A stretch of DNA of 64,000 nucleotides, taken from positions 2,780,881-2,844,880 of the forward strand of contig OZ024887.1 in assembly GCA_964017195.1 (NCBI GenBank). Direction: 5' to 3'. This document shows, in pieces, positions 24,501 through 39,200 of the stretch. Under the pieces are notes generated by a model, which saw nothing but the letters and a program-made list of their open reading frames with translations, was not told where the DNA came from and did not search any database. The position numbers were made by a program, and so were the translations under genes. Within the stretch, counting starts at the first letter, position 1. Each line of letters opens with the position of its first letter. This DNA is from Siderastrea radians. Its lineage: Eukaryota > Cnidaria > Anthozoa > Scleractinia > Rhizangiidae.

Positions 24501-27500
24501 AGGTCCTCTGATTATGAAGGACAATATTCTAAGAGTGATGCAGAATGCCTGCTTAGTGCTTCATGTATACTGTGAAAAACTCAAGGATGACTCCTTTTGG
24601 AAACCCTATCTTGGTATCCTTGCTTCAACATAAGTACATATAATTGACCTTTTTTCCTTGTGTCACTTAATTACCCTCGGGGTTGGTTTGTCGGAGGAGC
24701 AGCTGGGTCCAAACTTCTACTCTTCCCCCTTCCTTTAACCTCTAATCCTAGTTCCCACCCCCTTGTTATCATGAAAGGGAATCCAAGAAATTCGTTTGAT
24801 TGTTTGTTTGGTTGGTTGGTTGGTTGGTTGTGATTGTTGTTGTTGTTGTTGTTGTTGTTGTTTCTCAAACACAACCTATTATCGAAATGTAGCAAAACTA
24901 TTATTTTAGTAATGGGAAAAAAACATTTTAGAAGTACAAAAGATATCTTGTCAATTTTTTAATACCTGGAGATGTGTTCGTAAAACTGATTTATCTTTTT
25001 AATAATAATAATAATAATAAAATATTTATATAGCACCAATATCCTAAAAGTTCAAAAGCGCTTTACAGAAGTAACGTTAAAAATATTAAAAACACTATTA
25101 AAAAAAAAATAAATATAAAAATAGTTAAAAAGTTACAAAAAAATCCTTAAAAACTTAAGACTAATAAAAAATGTTGCTAAAAAGTTATAAAAGTTTTTGA
25201 CGTGAAGTTTCCAGTTTAGGAATGCATTATACTTTGTATGGTTTTTATAAGTTCCTTAATCAGTTTTTCTGCGGTAGATATTCTTCCAACTACATATTCA
25301 ACAACTTTATACTTTAGCATCGAAGAGATGCAGGCACTGAAGGGATCCCCTGCATTTGGTAGGAAGTTTTGTATCCACACTTGAAATGTGTCCTTTCATT
25401 CAAACACGATAATGAAAGGTTTTGACCAGTTTTAGACGTTTCACAATGTACATAATGTGTTGGCTTTTCTCTTGCCTTCTCAATCACAAACCAATTCATT
25501 GGGATTTGCAGACCAAAGTAGCCACATGTCATTGTAAAGTTCCTTGAAAAGCCATGCTATCAAAAGGATGTCTAAATATTACAGAAAAGTGTTTGCAAGT
25601 TGATCAAAAATTGGTTGGGCTGTAACAAGGGAAGTCATCCTTCAAAACTGATTTGTGATACAAATCATCGACCTCATTGTGCTCAGAGATTCCTCTCTAG
25701 AAGTCTTTAATCTGCATTATTAACTATAATGCAATGCTAGCCTTCATAAGCTCTCTTATAATGTGAACAGTGCTTAAGGATTGAAGACTTTTTCTGGTTT
25801 CATTGTACCTGTACAACGTTGTTCTTGTTGCTTGAGGCGGGTGGGTATTCAAGTTGACCGGGTTTGGAACAACTCCTGAGGGAACTTGCCTGTGGCAATC
25901 ATTCTGTAAACTCCCATAACTGCGTTTGTTATTATCAAGTGAAGTGATGTAACTTAGGTTCATTAGCATAATATTACAGTAATATTAGTCTTGTTTTGTT
26001 ATTAATTACTATAAATATGCTTTTGCAATACTGTAAAATCTTGCGGTCATGCAAATAAAGCAATTTACTACTAAAATACCAGATGAAATTACATGCTGAT
26101 CACTAATTTAGCATTGCACATTTCAGGTGAGGCTCTCAAGTTGTACAGAAATATTGCTCGTCAATATGCTTATCTATATCAACGAATTCACCAGGTTTGT
26201 TTAATGTCTTAATTTTGAGGGTCAATGATCAGTGTTCAAGTCTAACAATATCAGCGGAGCCCACGCGCATAGCACGCCAGCGGGTCACCAAGCAAATTTG
26301 GAAACCTATCAAGCCAGTATCAAGCCAAGAAATTTTGGTAGTGACGTAATAGTCACGTGATCGTCCGTACGTCCGTCCGTCTGCACCACAGGGTCACCAA
26401 CATGAGGTGGCACACACTTGAGATAACCCTGTGCTGTATCCCACATTTTTGGCGCGAAGTCGCATGGTGACACCCGTTTGAGCAAAGACAACAAAAGTCA
26501 AAAACAATTTTATTAATGGAAAGAAAAGGTTCAAAAGAATACTCAGGCGCCTTTTTGGTGGAATGTGAAAAGTTCAAGTTACGAATTCTTCATCTAGCAC
26601 CAGCAATAAAAAAATAAAAAAAATGTGGAGCTCCGCTTTTAGGCTTGGCTAAATCTATATATTACAGTCCACCTGTCAAGAAGAAGATTGTTGTTGTCAG
26701 AAGAGAAATACTTAGCATTTCATTTTTGTTTACAGGTTTGTCCCGAGACAGCAAAGCTTCCATTGAGAAATAATTTTACCTTTGATGACCATAGGTAAGT
26801 GCTTTATGATGTCTAGGGTGTCAGATGAGGGATATCCCTCGTGGTTTATCAAAGAATAAAAACTTGGCTTGTTGTGTAAGAATAGCTGCGTAAAATCTCG
26901 AGGCAAGTCAGATTGCCAGCGGTACTACTCAGTTCTTGATTGCACTGTATCATCAACGCTTGCTTTAGAGGAGTCAAAAGTCACTGGCTCAGTTCGTAAT
27001 ACCGTGCAACCTTCAATCAGATCTGAAGGTCGCCGGGTCAACCTTGGCCTCTTCCGGTCTTAGGCGACAAAATTTGCTCCACCACATTCTCTTCTTACGC
27101 TGACAAAATGCTTGCAGCAACTCTGTGAAGGAAACTTGTTTTCCATCAAATGAGGGGTAGTAATGCTCTTAGAGATCTCATTTTACAGAAACCGGCTTGA
27201 GCTCCATTAGTTTTGGGCCTCTAGGCTTGCGAAAACTTCACTGTTTTGAAGAAGTAGTCTAGTACCTTTTGTCTTGTGGACTCTGATCTCTGGTGCCAGA
27301 TGGGTCCTGTTGGTGTCTTCTAATGCCGTCTCACTCTACTGTGCACTGTTTCTGCCCCTAATTTCCAGGTTAAAGTTTAGGACTTGCGACGACAGTGAAA
27401 TTCATCTACGCACGGGCATGCTTAGGATCAGCCGGTTCCCTTCTGACTGTCTAAGAAGGAGACCAACTAAGGTCTTGTCCACACTCATACGTTTTTGGTC

Positions 27501-30500
27501 TTCTTTTTCTTTTAATTTAAAGGAGACATTGTATATACTGTTAAGACTTCCTCCACACGTAACGGAGATTGTTAATGAAGGGCGCCCAAAGCGGAGGCGT
27601 TTTTCAAAACGAAAATTTAGTGCTTACGAGCAGATAGCATAGACGGACGCAGACAGATTTTTTACAGTTTGACCCGCCATTCACATACAAACAATCGCAG
27701 ACGGACATTTTCAAAAATCATTGACGCAAAAACATTGGAATAAATCACTACAAGTGACCTTTTTTCTCATTCTTGATTGTTTTCTTGTGGAGAGAGGACA
27801 CCAATGAAAAGGCATTTGTGTGGGTCAAAACGCGTTTTAAAAACCTCCGTATGCGTTCGGGCGGCGTCTGTTACAGCATGGACGAGTTTTTCGTGTCCGT
27901 GTCACAGACGTATTGACTTAGGGAGATACATGTACGTCAGAATGTCTTTTTCCCCCTCTTGTCTCTGTCTTATTGCTATTTACATTCCAGGTGGGCTGTT
28001 TCAACTGTCATTACTCGTCAAAACAAAATCCCAAGTACCACAGGCGAACCAACCCTGGCACTCATTCCGATGTGGGATATGTGCAACCACTGCAACGGCA
28101 CGGTATGAGAACAGGCTTTTTCAATTTAAGTACCACCACATTCCACTGATTCCTCACATTATCTGCTTGCAGGTCCATCTTGAAAGATGTACATGATGGT
28201 TGACCCCACACACTAAAAAGCTTAATCTAGGCTACGAACAGGCCCTTCTTTCTCTAAAGCTTTATTCACACTGGAACCAAAACATGTTAAACATGTTAAA
28301 ACCAAACATTTTCCCCCAAAATTTGTTTTTGATTGCATTCTTCACATTTGCTGTCCATTTCGATGGCAAGTGCTGCACTGTTGTAAATGACAAGTTAATA
28401 ATTTTCTGTCCTTCTCTTTTCACTTAGATAACGACAGGCTACGATATGGCTGAAGACAGCTGCAAAAGCTTGTCCGTAAAGGACTTCATGGCGGGTGAAC
28501 AAGTGTGCATATTTTATGGCGAGCGATCTAATGCAGACCTCCTGGTACATAACGGGTTTGTGTATGAGGATAACATCCATGACAGAGTTGGTATACAGCT
28601 TGGCGTCAGTAAGAGTGATCGGTTGTACCAGATGAAGGAAAAGCTTCTTACTACTCTGGGAGTATCAGCGTAAGTTATCATGCTCTTTGTCTGCTGTTAG
28701 ACGAGATGGATATCACAGTTGACAGCTACCAATCTTTGTAGTCAAGCTCTTGACAGTTAACAAGCTCTTTGTCTGTATTACACCGATACAGATACAGCTA
28801 TCAAATCTAGACAGTCAAGCTCTTTGTCTTTAGTAAAATGAGTTATCCCCATTGTTGACGATATAATGTATTCTTTGTTACTTTTCTGTTTTCTTTGACT
28901 CTGATGATGATCTCCGCACAGGTTTTCAAAAAGTCAGTCTGTACCAACCGTCCTTTTCAGGACTGCACTCACCCAGAAGATCCAACTCGAGCTACTTATT
29001 GCTGCTGTATATTGTAGTTTGGAGGCATGGTGTGGTGGAGTATAGATTAGCGGGACGCACATTTGATGGGAGGGTCTCTTATTCTAGCCTGTTTTCTACC
29101 ACCGTGTAAATCCGTGTTGTTTCCTTGTAAACCTTGCTCCTTACTTTCTCACCGTACCAAGGACCCGGTTTAAAAGGCAAACTTTTATATCCACTGGGAG
29201 TAAGTATGCCGTAGTGCTGAGGGAACTCGCCTTCCATCAAAGTGGCGTGGGTTCAAATCCCGAAATCCCTGTTACATGTGGGTTGAGTTTGCTGTTGTTT
29301 TTCGTCCTCATTCCGAAGTTTTTCTTCCTCCACAAAAACAGTGTTTGTAAATTCCAAAATGCATCTATCACAGAGAGGTTTGATAATTGAGTAGCATTTT
29401 TCCAACGTGATTATTTAAAATCGTTTTGCAGTTGTTACAACAAAAACCAGCAGTAGGTCCACCACAAATGTAATGTGCCAATGGAGCACTGTACAAAGGG
29501 CACTAGACATCTCAAAATGTTAATTTTGCGCTAAAAAATTTACAGTGAAAACTCGCGTTGTGTACAAGACGTTCTGAGGCATTGAGCCCCCTTTCATGAG
29601 AGCAGACCCCAATGGGCCTCAAAAGCTCAAAATTGGTTTTTAGTCACAGAAAAATATATCTGCTATTTGCAGGTGCAGTCACTGGTATGCAGTTCCTTGT
29701 GGTGATAAACCGATCAGTTCTGAATTAGTCACCTTTCTTAGGATCTTCTCGATGACTGAAGGTATGAGATTCTCTCTCTTATTATGAAACAGTCTAAACA
29801 AGCACCTGAAGGCAACTATTTATTGCGGGACACAAAATTTTGGTTTTATCAACTGAGTAGATAAGGTAGATTGGCCACTGTAAAGAGATTGAAAGCTGCA
29901 TGACTTTTCGAGCGTCAGCCCTTCGACAGAGCGAATCAAGGAATTGTGGGTTGCGTTTCGTTTATATGGAGAGTGGTGGAGCTACACTATTGGTAGAAAC
30001 ACGGCAACGTGAAAAACAAGAATAAATTAGTTTAATGAAAAGCGTTTGTTGATACCGTGGGGATTAAGTGTGCCGATTTGAAAAATGAATTTTTGTTCTA
30101 GATTATATTACACAAACTCCGTTCGAAATATATGAGAAAACATCAGGTAGAATCCCACTTACTGTGCTACGAACCACTCTTTAGCACATCTAGAATAAAA
30201 GAAAAACATAACTGTACCCCCCTGGGTAAGAAAATGTCACACATGACGTAATACCATAACTCCCTGCGATCGTATAATAGACCGCTGGCCTCTGAGCCCT
30301 CCATCTTTTCCCTCGTGCTACGGACCACAACAGGTAAGTGGTTTCTTTTACCACACTTTTTAATCTTTTTTGGCCGTCTTACGGCTAACCTCGGCTCTTT
30401 TAGAGTCGTTTCGTTTGTTGGGTAAGTAGTTACTTCTCTTTCAGGAATTTTTTCCGCGTTGTTCCTTCGCAATGAGCAAGAAACGTCATCGTTCACGCTC

Positions 30501-33500
30501 GAGATCTCGCTCGAGATCAAAGCATGGCCGCCGAAGCGACCCGGAGAAGTCTCCTCCTCCAAGCGCTCATAAACGTCCGAGAACCTCAAATGAGGAACAG
30601 GATTCCTTATCGGCTATCCTGAAAACTTCACAAGAGGTCCAACAAGACCTAAAACACACAAACGTGTGTCGTCCATGGAAAAGCATTGGCATCAAAACCT
30701 CACAGTCTTCCCTCCAGATCCTAGCGTGGAAACTGACACACTCTCTGTGATGGTTCACTCGGACGAAGACCTTGCTTTATCCGATAGTGAGGGCTTGGTT
30801 ACGGCTTTAAAGCCACCAGCACGGGCTAATGAGCCACCAACTCGGGCAAATGAGCCACCAACCGAGGTTTCTGAACCTCAAAGCGGGGTTAATAAACCCC
30901 CAAATGAAGCCGAAGGGCGGCCAAACGCGCCAAACGTGTCTTCAAATGGCGGTGATCTTTATGATCCAGATTCTCAGCAGTCCTCATGGGAACCAAAGGC
31001 GAATTTTACCGCCTTTTTGGAAAAACACTTCCGTCGGAAGTTAACTTATGATCAAGTGAGTGACATACTTGATAGCTATTCAATCCCATCTGTCGACTGC
31101 CTGTTCTCACCGACCTTGGACAACTCTGTTTTGAATCAGATCTCCCCATTAAAGTCTCGAAAGTATACACAAGAGCGTGACAAAGAACTGGCCTCTGTGC
31201 AGAGGTCCATGCTAAACACAACAGGTCCCCTTTGTTGCTTACACGATGCTTTATGTTCGGACCAAGAGATATCCAAAGAGGACATCAAATTAATTCTTGA
31301 GCAGTCACTATGTTTGCTAGGCTCTGCAAATTTCCAGTTTTCAGCCTTACGGAGGAAGAAAATCCTCGTGGCCATAAATAAAGAAAAGATTGGCCTGACT
31401 GACCAGCCTCTCCCCAATGCTAAGCGAAAGCTCTTTGGGGATGACTTTCCAAGTATTGCATCAAAGCAAGCAGACCTTTCGAGGGGCCTCGCAAAGAACT
31501 TGGGTGCAGCCTCCCGGCCTGCTAAGCGCCCGCGCTCAGGGCCTTCGCGTCCTCCTAACAAGGACAAGCCCTTTGCTGGCTCCTACTCTAAGTACAACAA
31601 CCTTCCAAAAAACGGACGTTCCTTTCGTGTCCCCAAACAAGAGGCAAAAGAATCGACTCATTCATAGACAACTGGAGGAAAATAACCTCCGACCCAGACA
31701 TCCTCAGTATTGTTTCAGGTTACAAAATTCCGTTGCGTTGCAAACCAGTTCAGTTTTCTCTACCAGTTACAAACCCCAACCAAGTAAATGCTCACCTTAT
31801 AGATTCAGAGGTGGAGAGCCTCCTCACCAAGGGGGCCATTGCAGAAACACCCCCCATAAGAGAGGGTTTCTTCAGTCGTTTGTTCCTAGTCCCCAAAAAG
31901 GGTGGAACTTTTCGACCTGTGATAGACTTGAGTTTCCTGAACAAGTTTGTGGAAAACTCACACTTCCAGATGGAAAGCATTCATTGCCTAAAGTCTCTAC
32001 TTCAAAAGGGAGATTATATGACCACTCTGGATCTGAAAGATGCTTATCTGTCAGTCCCAGTCCACAAGGACTCACAAAAGTTTCTTCAATTCCTTTGGAG
32101 AGACAATTGTTACGCCTTCCAAGGCCTTTGTTTTGGCTTAAATACTGCACCAAGGATCTTCACCAAACTTTTAAAACCCGTAGCAGCATTCCTTCGCAAA
32201 CGGGGTGTTCGTATGATACTCTCTCTGGACGACTTCCTAATCTTGGGGTCAACCTACCAGGAGGCGCAGAGTCAGACAGCTCTGGCTGTATCCCTCCTGG
32301 AAAGCCTAGGCTTCACTATCAATCGGGAAAAGTCACGTCTAATCCCAACCCAAATAATAACATTCCTGGGTTTTGTAATCGACTCCACTGTAGAAACACT
32401 AAGCCTCCCACAGGAGAAAGTTGTAAAGGTGAAATCCCTTTGCATGAAGGCAACCGTAACTCCAACTATGTCTGCTCGTCAAATAGCAAGTTTACTAGGC
32501 ACTCTAGAGTCGTGTCGCCCAGCAATTTGGCAAGCCCCCCTTCATTTCCGATACTTGCAGATCAGAATGATCCAAGCTCTACATGTGAACAACCAGAACT
32601 TCGATGTGTTTATTACTCTGGATCACAACTCTTTGGAAGAACTCCGTTGGTGGGTGTCCAACATCAACTTTGTGAACGGCAGCCCAATCAGACCTCCAGC
32701 TCCAACGTTGTTTATAACAACAGATGCATCCAAGACGGGATGGGGCGCGGTCTGCGAAAGTCAACGCACAAACGGGCGTTGGTCAGTCAGCGAACGCACC
32801 CAGCACATAAACGTATTAGAGCTCAAGGCTGCCTTTCTTGCCCTAAAGTCCTTTCTAAAGAAACAATCCCACAAGGTGGTATGCCTGAGAATGGACAACA
32901 CAACGGCAGTAGCCCATGTAAACAACAAAGGCGGTACCCACTCACCCTGCCTCTTAGCACTCACATTGGAACTCTGGCAATGGTGCCTGGAGAGGAACAT
33001 CATGATATCAGCTCAGCACGTACCCGGCAAGTTGAACACCATTGCCGACTCAGAGTCGAGGGTGTTCAACGACAGCAGCGAGTGGAAGATAGACCCTCAA
33101 ACGATTTCCCCATTCTGAAGGGGTGCAAAATCGACCTGTTTGCCTCTCGCCTATCCACCCAACTTCCCCAGTACGTCAGCTGGCGTCCGGATCCAGAGGC
33201 ACTGCATGCGGATGCGTTGACAATGGACTGGGCACCCTTCAAGGTCTACGCCTTTCCACCCTTCAATCTGATTCCAGCCGTCCTAAACAAACTGTCTCAG
33301 GACAAAGCAGACATCATATTAGTGGCACCCATTTGGCCAGTTCAACCATGGTGGCCACTACTACTGAGCCTCCTGGTCGAGCAACCTGTCCTCCTCCCGA
33401 GCTACAGACACCTCCTGAGGGACCCAGCCGACCCTCAGAGGATTCATCCGATGTTCCCCAGACTACACTTAGCCGTGTTTCATGTCTCCGGGGACAGTAC

Positions 33501-36250
33501 CAGACAATGGGAATTCCAGACAACGTTACGGAGATTCTCCTCTCAGCATCCCGCCCATCTACAAGGAAAACCTATCAATCAGCTTGGAGACGCTGGAGTG
33601 GCTGGTGTGTTAAGAGAAAGACTGATCCTCTTTCAGCGCCATTAACCGACATTCTACTATACTTAACCGAGTACTTCAACAGTGGTGCAGCTTATCGCTC
33701 AGTTAATGTAGCACGCTCAGCGATCTCCACCTCTCACACCAAACTGAATGGCCTCCCTGTGGGTCAAAACCCGTTAGTCATCCAGCTTCTTAAGGGGATG
33801 TTCAACAATCGCCCCCCTAAACCTAGATACTCTCACACATGGGAAGTGAGTTTGGTGACTACATATCTTGCGTCTCTTGGCAGTAACAGGTCACTGTCTC
33901 TCCAGCAGTTGTCATGGAAACTTGCAATGTTATTTTCCTTAACTTGTCCCGAAAGAGTTTCAGCACTTACAAAGCTGGATCTACGCCACTGCCGCATCCT
34001 TCCTGATGGTGTTGAGTTTATTCTCTCGTCTCCTCGTAAAAGGGGCACAGCTGATCAACTACCGAAGGCTTTCTTCGCGCGTTTCCCTTCAAACTCCAAG
34101 TTATGCCCAGTAGAGACATTACGTTGCTACTTAAAGGCTACATGTTCAGTTCGTCCAGCTATCCCCTCGTCTAAACCAGATCCATTATTTATATCGTATG
34201 TGAAGCCTCACAAACCAATTTCGGCTCCATCCTTGGCAAGGTGGCTACGTTCTCTTCTGAAGGCTTCTGGAGTCAATAGTGATATCTTTAAGGCACATTC
34301 TGTGCGTGGAGCTTCAACCACTGCAGCTGCCAATTCCAACGTCCCATTATCTGAGATTTTGAAGATGGCTGACTGGTCTTCTCCATCTACATTTCAGAAG
34401 TTTTATTACAAACCTGTTCACAGCTCAACTTTTGCACATGCTGTTCTTCATTGAAACGTTTTGTAACTTTATGCTAACCAGACATTGAGCTTACAAACAG
34501 CTCATGACTTTGAGATTTCAGTTAAGCAATCTGATGATGTTATGGTGAATTACCTCACCTTCCCCTTATTGACTTTGTCAACTTTGCAGTATTTTTGTTA
34601 TGACATTAAAGTCTTTCAAGTTATTTGATTCTGTCTGTCTATTATTGGCACCATCCTTCTGCGTTGAACTCTACCTGATGTTTTCTCATATATTTCGAAC
34701 GGAGTTTGTGTAATATAATCCCAATTATACCAGGGCCGGAGGCCTGCCAGTATAATTGAAATTATATAAACAAACGAAGTGAGAAATATATGAGGACCCA
34801 CCCACCCTTCCCTGTCGACGGTGACACCTCATTTTTACACTTTCAGGTACCATGTCTATGGTGCCAATACAAGAACAATAGTGTTAACCGTCCACAGCAT
34901 TAAAAGAATGGAGGGCTCAGAGGCCAGCGGTCTATTATACGATCGCAGGGAGTTATGGTATTACGTCATGTGTGACATTTTCTTACCCAGGGGGGTACAG
35001 TTATGTTTTTCTTTTATTCTAGATGTGTTAAAGAGTGGTTCGTAGCACAGTAAGTGGGATTCTACCTGATGTTTTCTCATATATTTCTCACTTCGTTTGT
35101 TTATATAATTTCAATTATACTGGCAGGCCTCCGGCCCTGGTATAATTGGGATTTTTACGGCTTTCTGTGTTACCTTGGTGTAGGGAAGGCCGCAGATCGT
35201 CATGTGTTGGCTAGAATGATTAGGGAGATTGAAATGTCGGGCGACTGGTTTGGATGCGTCCTTGTCATTTCTTTCGACGTCTCGTAGGTGTTCGCGGAAA
35301 CGGTCGCCTAGTCTCCTCCCTGTTTCACCAATGTATATATTTTTGCATAAAGTGCATGTTATGCAATAGGTAACATTGGCGGAGGTGCATGTAAAGCGAT
35401 CGGTGATTTTAATCGATCGCTTGGGTCCTGTTATTTTGTCCGCATTGTGAATGAAAGGACAAGTGTTGCATCGTTTGAGCGCGCATTTAAAAGTACCCGC
35501 TTGATCATCAGATTTAAGTACACTTCTCACTAGAAAGTTTCCTATGTTTTTGTCGCGTTTGAATGAAGTCAATGGAGGCTGTGAAGATTCTTCCTGTTTC
35601 ATTGTCATTTTGGAGTAACTTTAAGTTCTTTAAAATGATGTTTTTGGCTGCGAGGTTATGTGGATGGTAAGTGAGTGTAAATGGAGTTCTCTCGTTCTTT
35701 TCCTTCTGTGACGTTTGCAGTGCTGACTGTCGATCAATCTGTTGAACACAGTGTTGAGCCGTGTTGACAACAGAATCAGGATAGCCACGCTTCTTGAAGA
35801 AATGGCGCATTTCACAGCCTCCGTTGATTACATTCAAACGCGACAATGCAGACAAAATAACAGGATCCAAGCGATCGATTAAAATCACCGATCGCTTTTT
35901 GCAAAAAGACATGCATTGGTGAAACAGGGAGGAGCCTAGGCGACCGTTTCTGCGAACACCTACGAGACGTCGAAAGAAATGACATGGACGCATCCAAACC
36001 AGTTGCCCGACATTTCAATCTCCCTAATCATTCTAGCCAACACATGACGATCTGCGGCCTTTCCCTACACCAAGGTAACACGGAAAGCCGTAAAAATCTA
36101 GAACAAAAATTCATTTTTCAAATCGGCACACTTAATCCCCACGGTATCAACAAACGCTTTTCATTCAACTAATTTATTCTTGTTTTTCACGTTGCCATGT
36201 TTCTACCAATAGCGTAGTCCAAAATTTTGTGTTTCACGTCCCCACCGACG

Positions 36251-36287
<37 letters not shown>

Positions 36288-39200
36288 GTTGTTTATTTAT
36301 TGCGGGAACACATTCTCGCGATTTTCGCGACTGTTTGAAAAATCTTGAAATTAGTTGCCCCGGTAATTTCTAATCACAAATGTTGCATCCTATCGCATGA
36401 AACGTGTATAAGTTCAATTTTTTGTGGCATGATTTCAAATAACGAATTTTTAGGGTTTTGCTCTGATTGTGCACTTTCATTATCGAATGCCTCATTCAAT
36501 ATTAGAATCTTTGAATTTGAATTTGCTGTATAATTCTTCTTCAGTTAGTCCGCGTAATTCTTGCCCTGAAATGAGTCCTTATAAATGGCGAAATTAAAAT
36601 GCTCGCGAAATGCACCTTTTCCAAAATCGCGAAATTTAACCATCGCAATAAATAATTGCTTTAAGATATTGAAACGTAGCAAAAAATGAGTAACGAAGAA
36701 GTTTCACAAGAAAACAGGCGCTAACCTAACGACTTTTTCGAATGTTTGGCCTTGTCTTGTAGTTGTATCGTGTCCATAAAATTTCAAAGCAACATTTCTC
36801 AATTTTATTTTCATTGTAGGTGAGTTGAAAGAGTGGGTAGAGAGAGCTAACGAAGCAAACGGTGAGCTCAGAAAGCTGTGTGAAGTTGAGTCGTTCCCAT
36901 GCAGTGTAGACACTGAAGCCAAGTGTTGGCAGTTTCTGGAGACACGGTTGACATTACTCTTGGCGCAATATAAAACGTCAGAAGAGGTGAGTTGTTGATG
37001 TGATAGATGTTTTAATAGTCCTAATTAATATATCGACAGCCTCAGATATGAGCAAACGTGCGCTGTAATTGGCTCCCTGCTATCAACTCTTACAACCCAG
37101 TAATTAATTTTCGCGCGCTGTCATTTAACAAGACACATCACGCGGTACAAAATTCACGGCAGGTATCAGACAATGGTTTACCATTTACAGGGGGAAACCG
37201 TTTGGTCTACGGTTTGTGTAAATGGTAAGCAAAACCTCCAGAATGGGAAATTCCACTCGAGATTAGCATGTACCATTTGTGCAATTCACTCTAATTTACA
37301 GAGAGTCTGGAACTAGTTTGACTTTTGGCGCAGGACCTGGAATTGGTAGAAAACAGTAAATGGAACACCATTTCCTTTTGGATATTCCGGTTGGGAATTT
37401 TGGACGACCTCTCAAGACGTTCCGTTTAGTTTGGAAATTTTCCAGTCGGGCATGCCAAAATAGCCTTACCATTTACAGTCCAAACGAAATATCCGCCTTA
37501 TTTTTAAAAGGTAAACACTCTATATATCCCGTCCGATTTGATATCCATCGTCCGATCGTATCGACGAGAAGGCAATTAAGACAGAAAGTCGCATTTCAAG
37601 TCTTACCGTTTTACGACTCATCAGAGTGTAACATATGAAGTAAACCAATCTACTTGCAATTTTGCTGTGACGATCACTGGCAATTTTTTCTCTTTACCAC
37701 GGTAAAGGGTGCACATTTGCTGGTACATATCAGAGAATAATCCTCTTGGCTGAAAGACTGTCTTCAAAATTCCACATTTGCTCTCGAAGCTCTGCTTCTG
37801 GGCCAACTGCTCATTTTCAGGACGGACTTTCATCCTTGGGCAGTTTCCTTCATTGTTAAATGGCTAGAGCTTGTAAATACACCTAACTAAAAAACGTTGT
37901 CGGGTGAAAAGCATAAACCGTAAACTATACGACCCAATGGTTTTCTGGGAAGCGGAAGAACCTGCATTGATTCTCAGACATCGTGCACATCATAATGACA
38001 CGGAAAAATAAAACCGATAGATATACTCCAAAGTCTCTCCATAAATGAAAAAAAACTTTGAATGTCAATAACCGGAACGGAGTAACAAGCTTTCCAGTTC
38101 TGTTTTCCCAGAATTCCATTATGTCGCATCATTCATAATTTATACTTTTTAGCAGACAACGTTTTTACAATCAGGTTTACATAGGCCAATACTCGGGGCC
38201 GCATTTTCCCGTAATACCCACGGGCGTTATGAGCGATGTTAATGCCCGGCTGGTAAAGGGCGGGAAACGGCATGGCAGTTTATTATCCCGAAGAAACAGA
38301 CGAAGGAAACAACCAAAATCCAAATAACATGAGCGACGAAGAACATTCGGAAAGTCAGTTTTATTATCCCGAAGAAACAGACGAAAGAAACAAGCAAAAT
38401 CCAATTAAAGACCTCAGTATCGACGGCGAAGAATCACAACCTAACAGCATCCAAGAAGGAATTGTCAGGTTTGTCAACGCTCAGAAAAGTCACAACACAA
38501 CGAAGAAAACCACCAGCGACCTCAATACTTTCCGTCGTTATTTGGAATCGATTAAACGCGGCAATGAGAAAATAGAGAGCTTACCTGTAACAGAGTTAGA
38601 TCACTTGTTATACAAGTTATTTTTGGAGGTCAGGAAAGTAAATGGCGAGGAATATGAACCGGACACTCTCTCTGGTATTCAGAGAAGTATACGAAGGCAT
38701 CTGACTTAGACAACAGCATTAAATATCAGCATTCTTAAGGACAAAGAATTTGAGAAATCGGGAAAGGTTCTGGCTGCGAAGCGAAAGAACCTCGTAAACG
38801 AAGCTGGCAAAGGAAACAAGCCATACGCAACACGAGCGCTCACGGATGAAGAAGAATAAAAGCTGTTCGAGACTGGAGGATTTGGGACAAGTAGTCCGGA
38901 AGTTCTTCAAAGAACAGTGTGGTGGTGTCTTACTCTACACTTTGGTTTTCGAGCTCGCGATTAACGTCAGAAATTGCTCTGGGGGATGTCTTCCTTGAGC
39001 AAGACCGCATAAATGGCCAAGAAATGCTGGTTTGGCTCGCTGAGAGAGGTACAAAAACACGCAAAGGACAGGATAAAGGACACCAAAGAGCGTTTAAACC
39101 TAAAATCTACGCAACCGGCACGGAGAGATGTCCTGTGAAATTCTACAAGCTCTTCAAAAGCCACAGTCCAGCAGAGATGAACCTCCCCGACGCTCCATTT

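Larger units (their letters stand above)
30105..35150 (+). mobile_element. DIRS-type (tyrosine recombinase) retrotransposon
   Basis: About 5 kb, with inverted terminal repeats (about 30125-30304 and 34908-35097), an internal complementary region (34663-34797), and the DIRS set of genes: Gag-like protein, RT-RNase H with an adenine-methyltransferase-like domain, and tyrosine recombinase. It sits inside the Penelope-like element. No target duplication is evident beyond the shared ATT, as expected for recombinase-mediated insertion. Two frame breaks (Gag near 30665, RT/MT near 33110) suggest a dead copy, though all domains remain recognisable. Confidence 0.92.
29831..36293 (-). mobile_element. 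Penelope-like element interrupted by a DIRS element
   Basis: The minus-strand element is split. Its 3' tail lies at 29831-30104 and the rest resumes at 35151. Joining 30104 to 35151 restores continuous sequence that matches the element's own inverted arm at about 35870-36233. A 14-bp direct copy of TATTTATTGCGGGA flanks it (29817-29830 and 36294-36307), a likely target duplication. The copy is 5'-truncated and has a frame break. It lies in SETD3 intron 11. Confidence 0.8.

Noticed and set aside
27274..27642. 122-codon + frame in SETD3 intron 8
   Set aside because: No recognisable family and no place in the SETD3 alignment; treated as chance.
29203..29275. tRNA gene
   Set aside because: The B-box is perfect but the A-box is weak and no cloverleaf can be drawn; a tRNA-derived SINE fits better.
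31417..33645. A 742-codon frame in the DIRS element as one protein
   Set aside because: Its first three quarters are a shadow of the RT-RNase H frame; only the end from about 33110 carries recognisable domain sequence.
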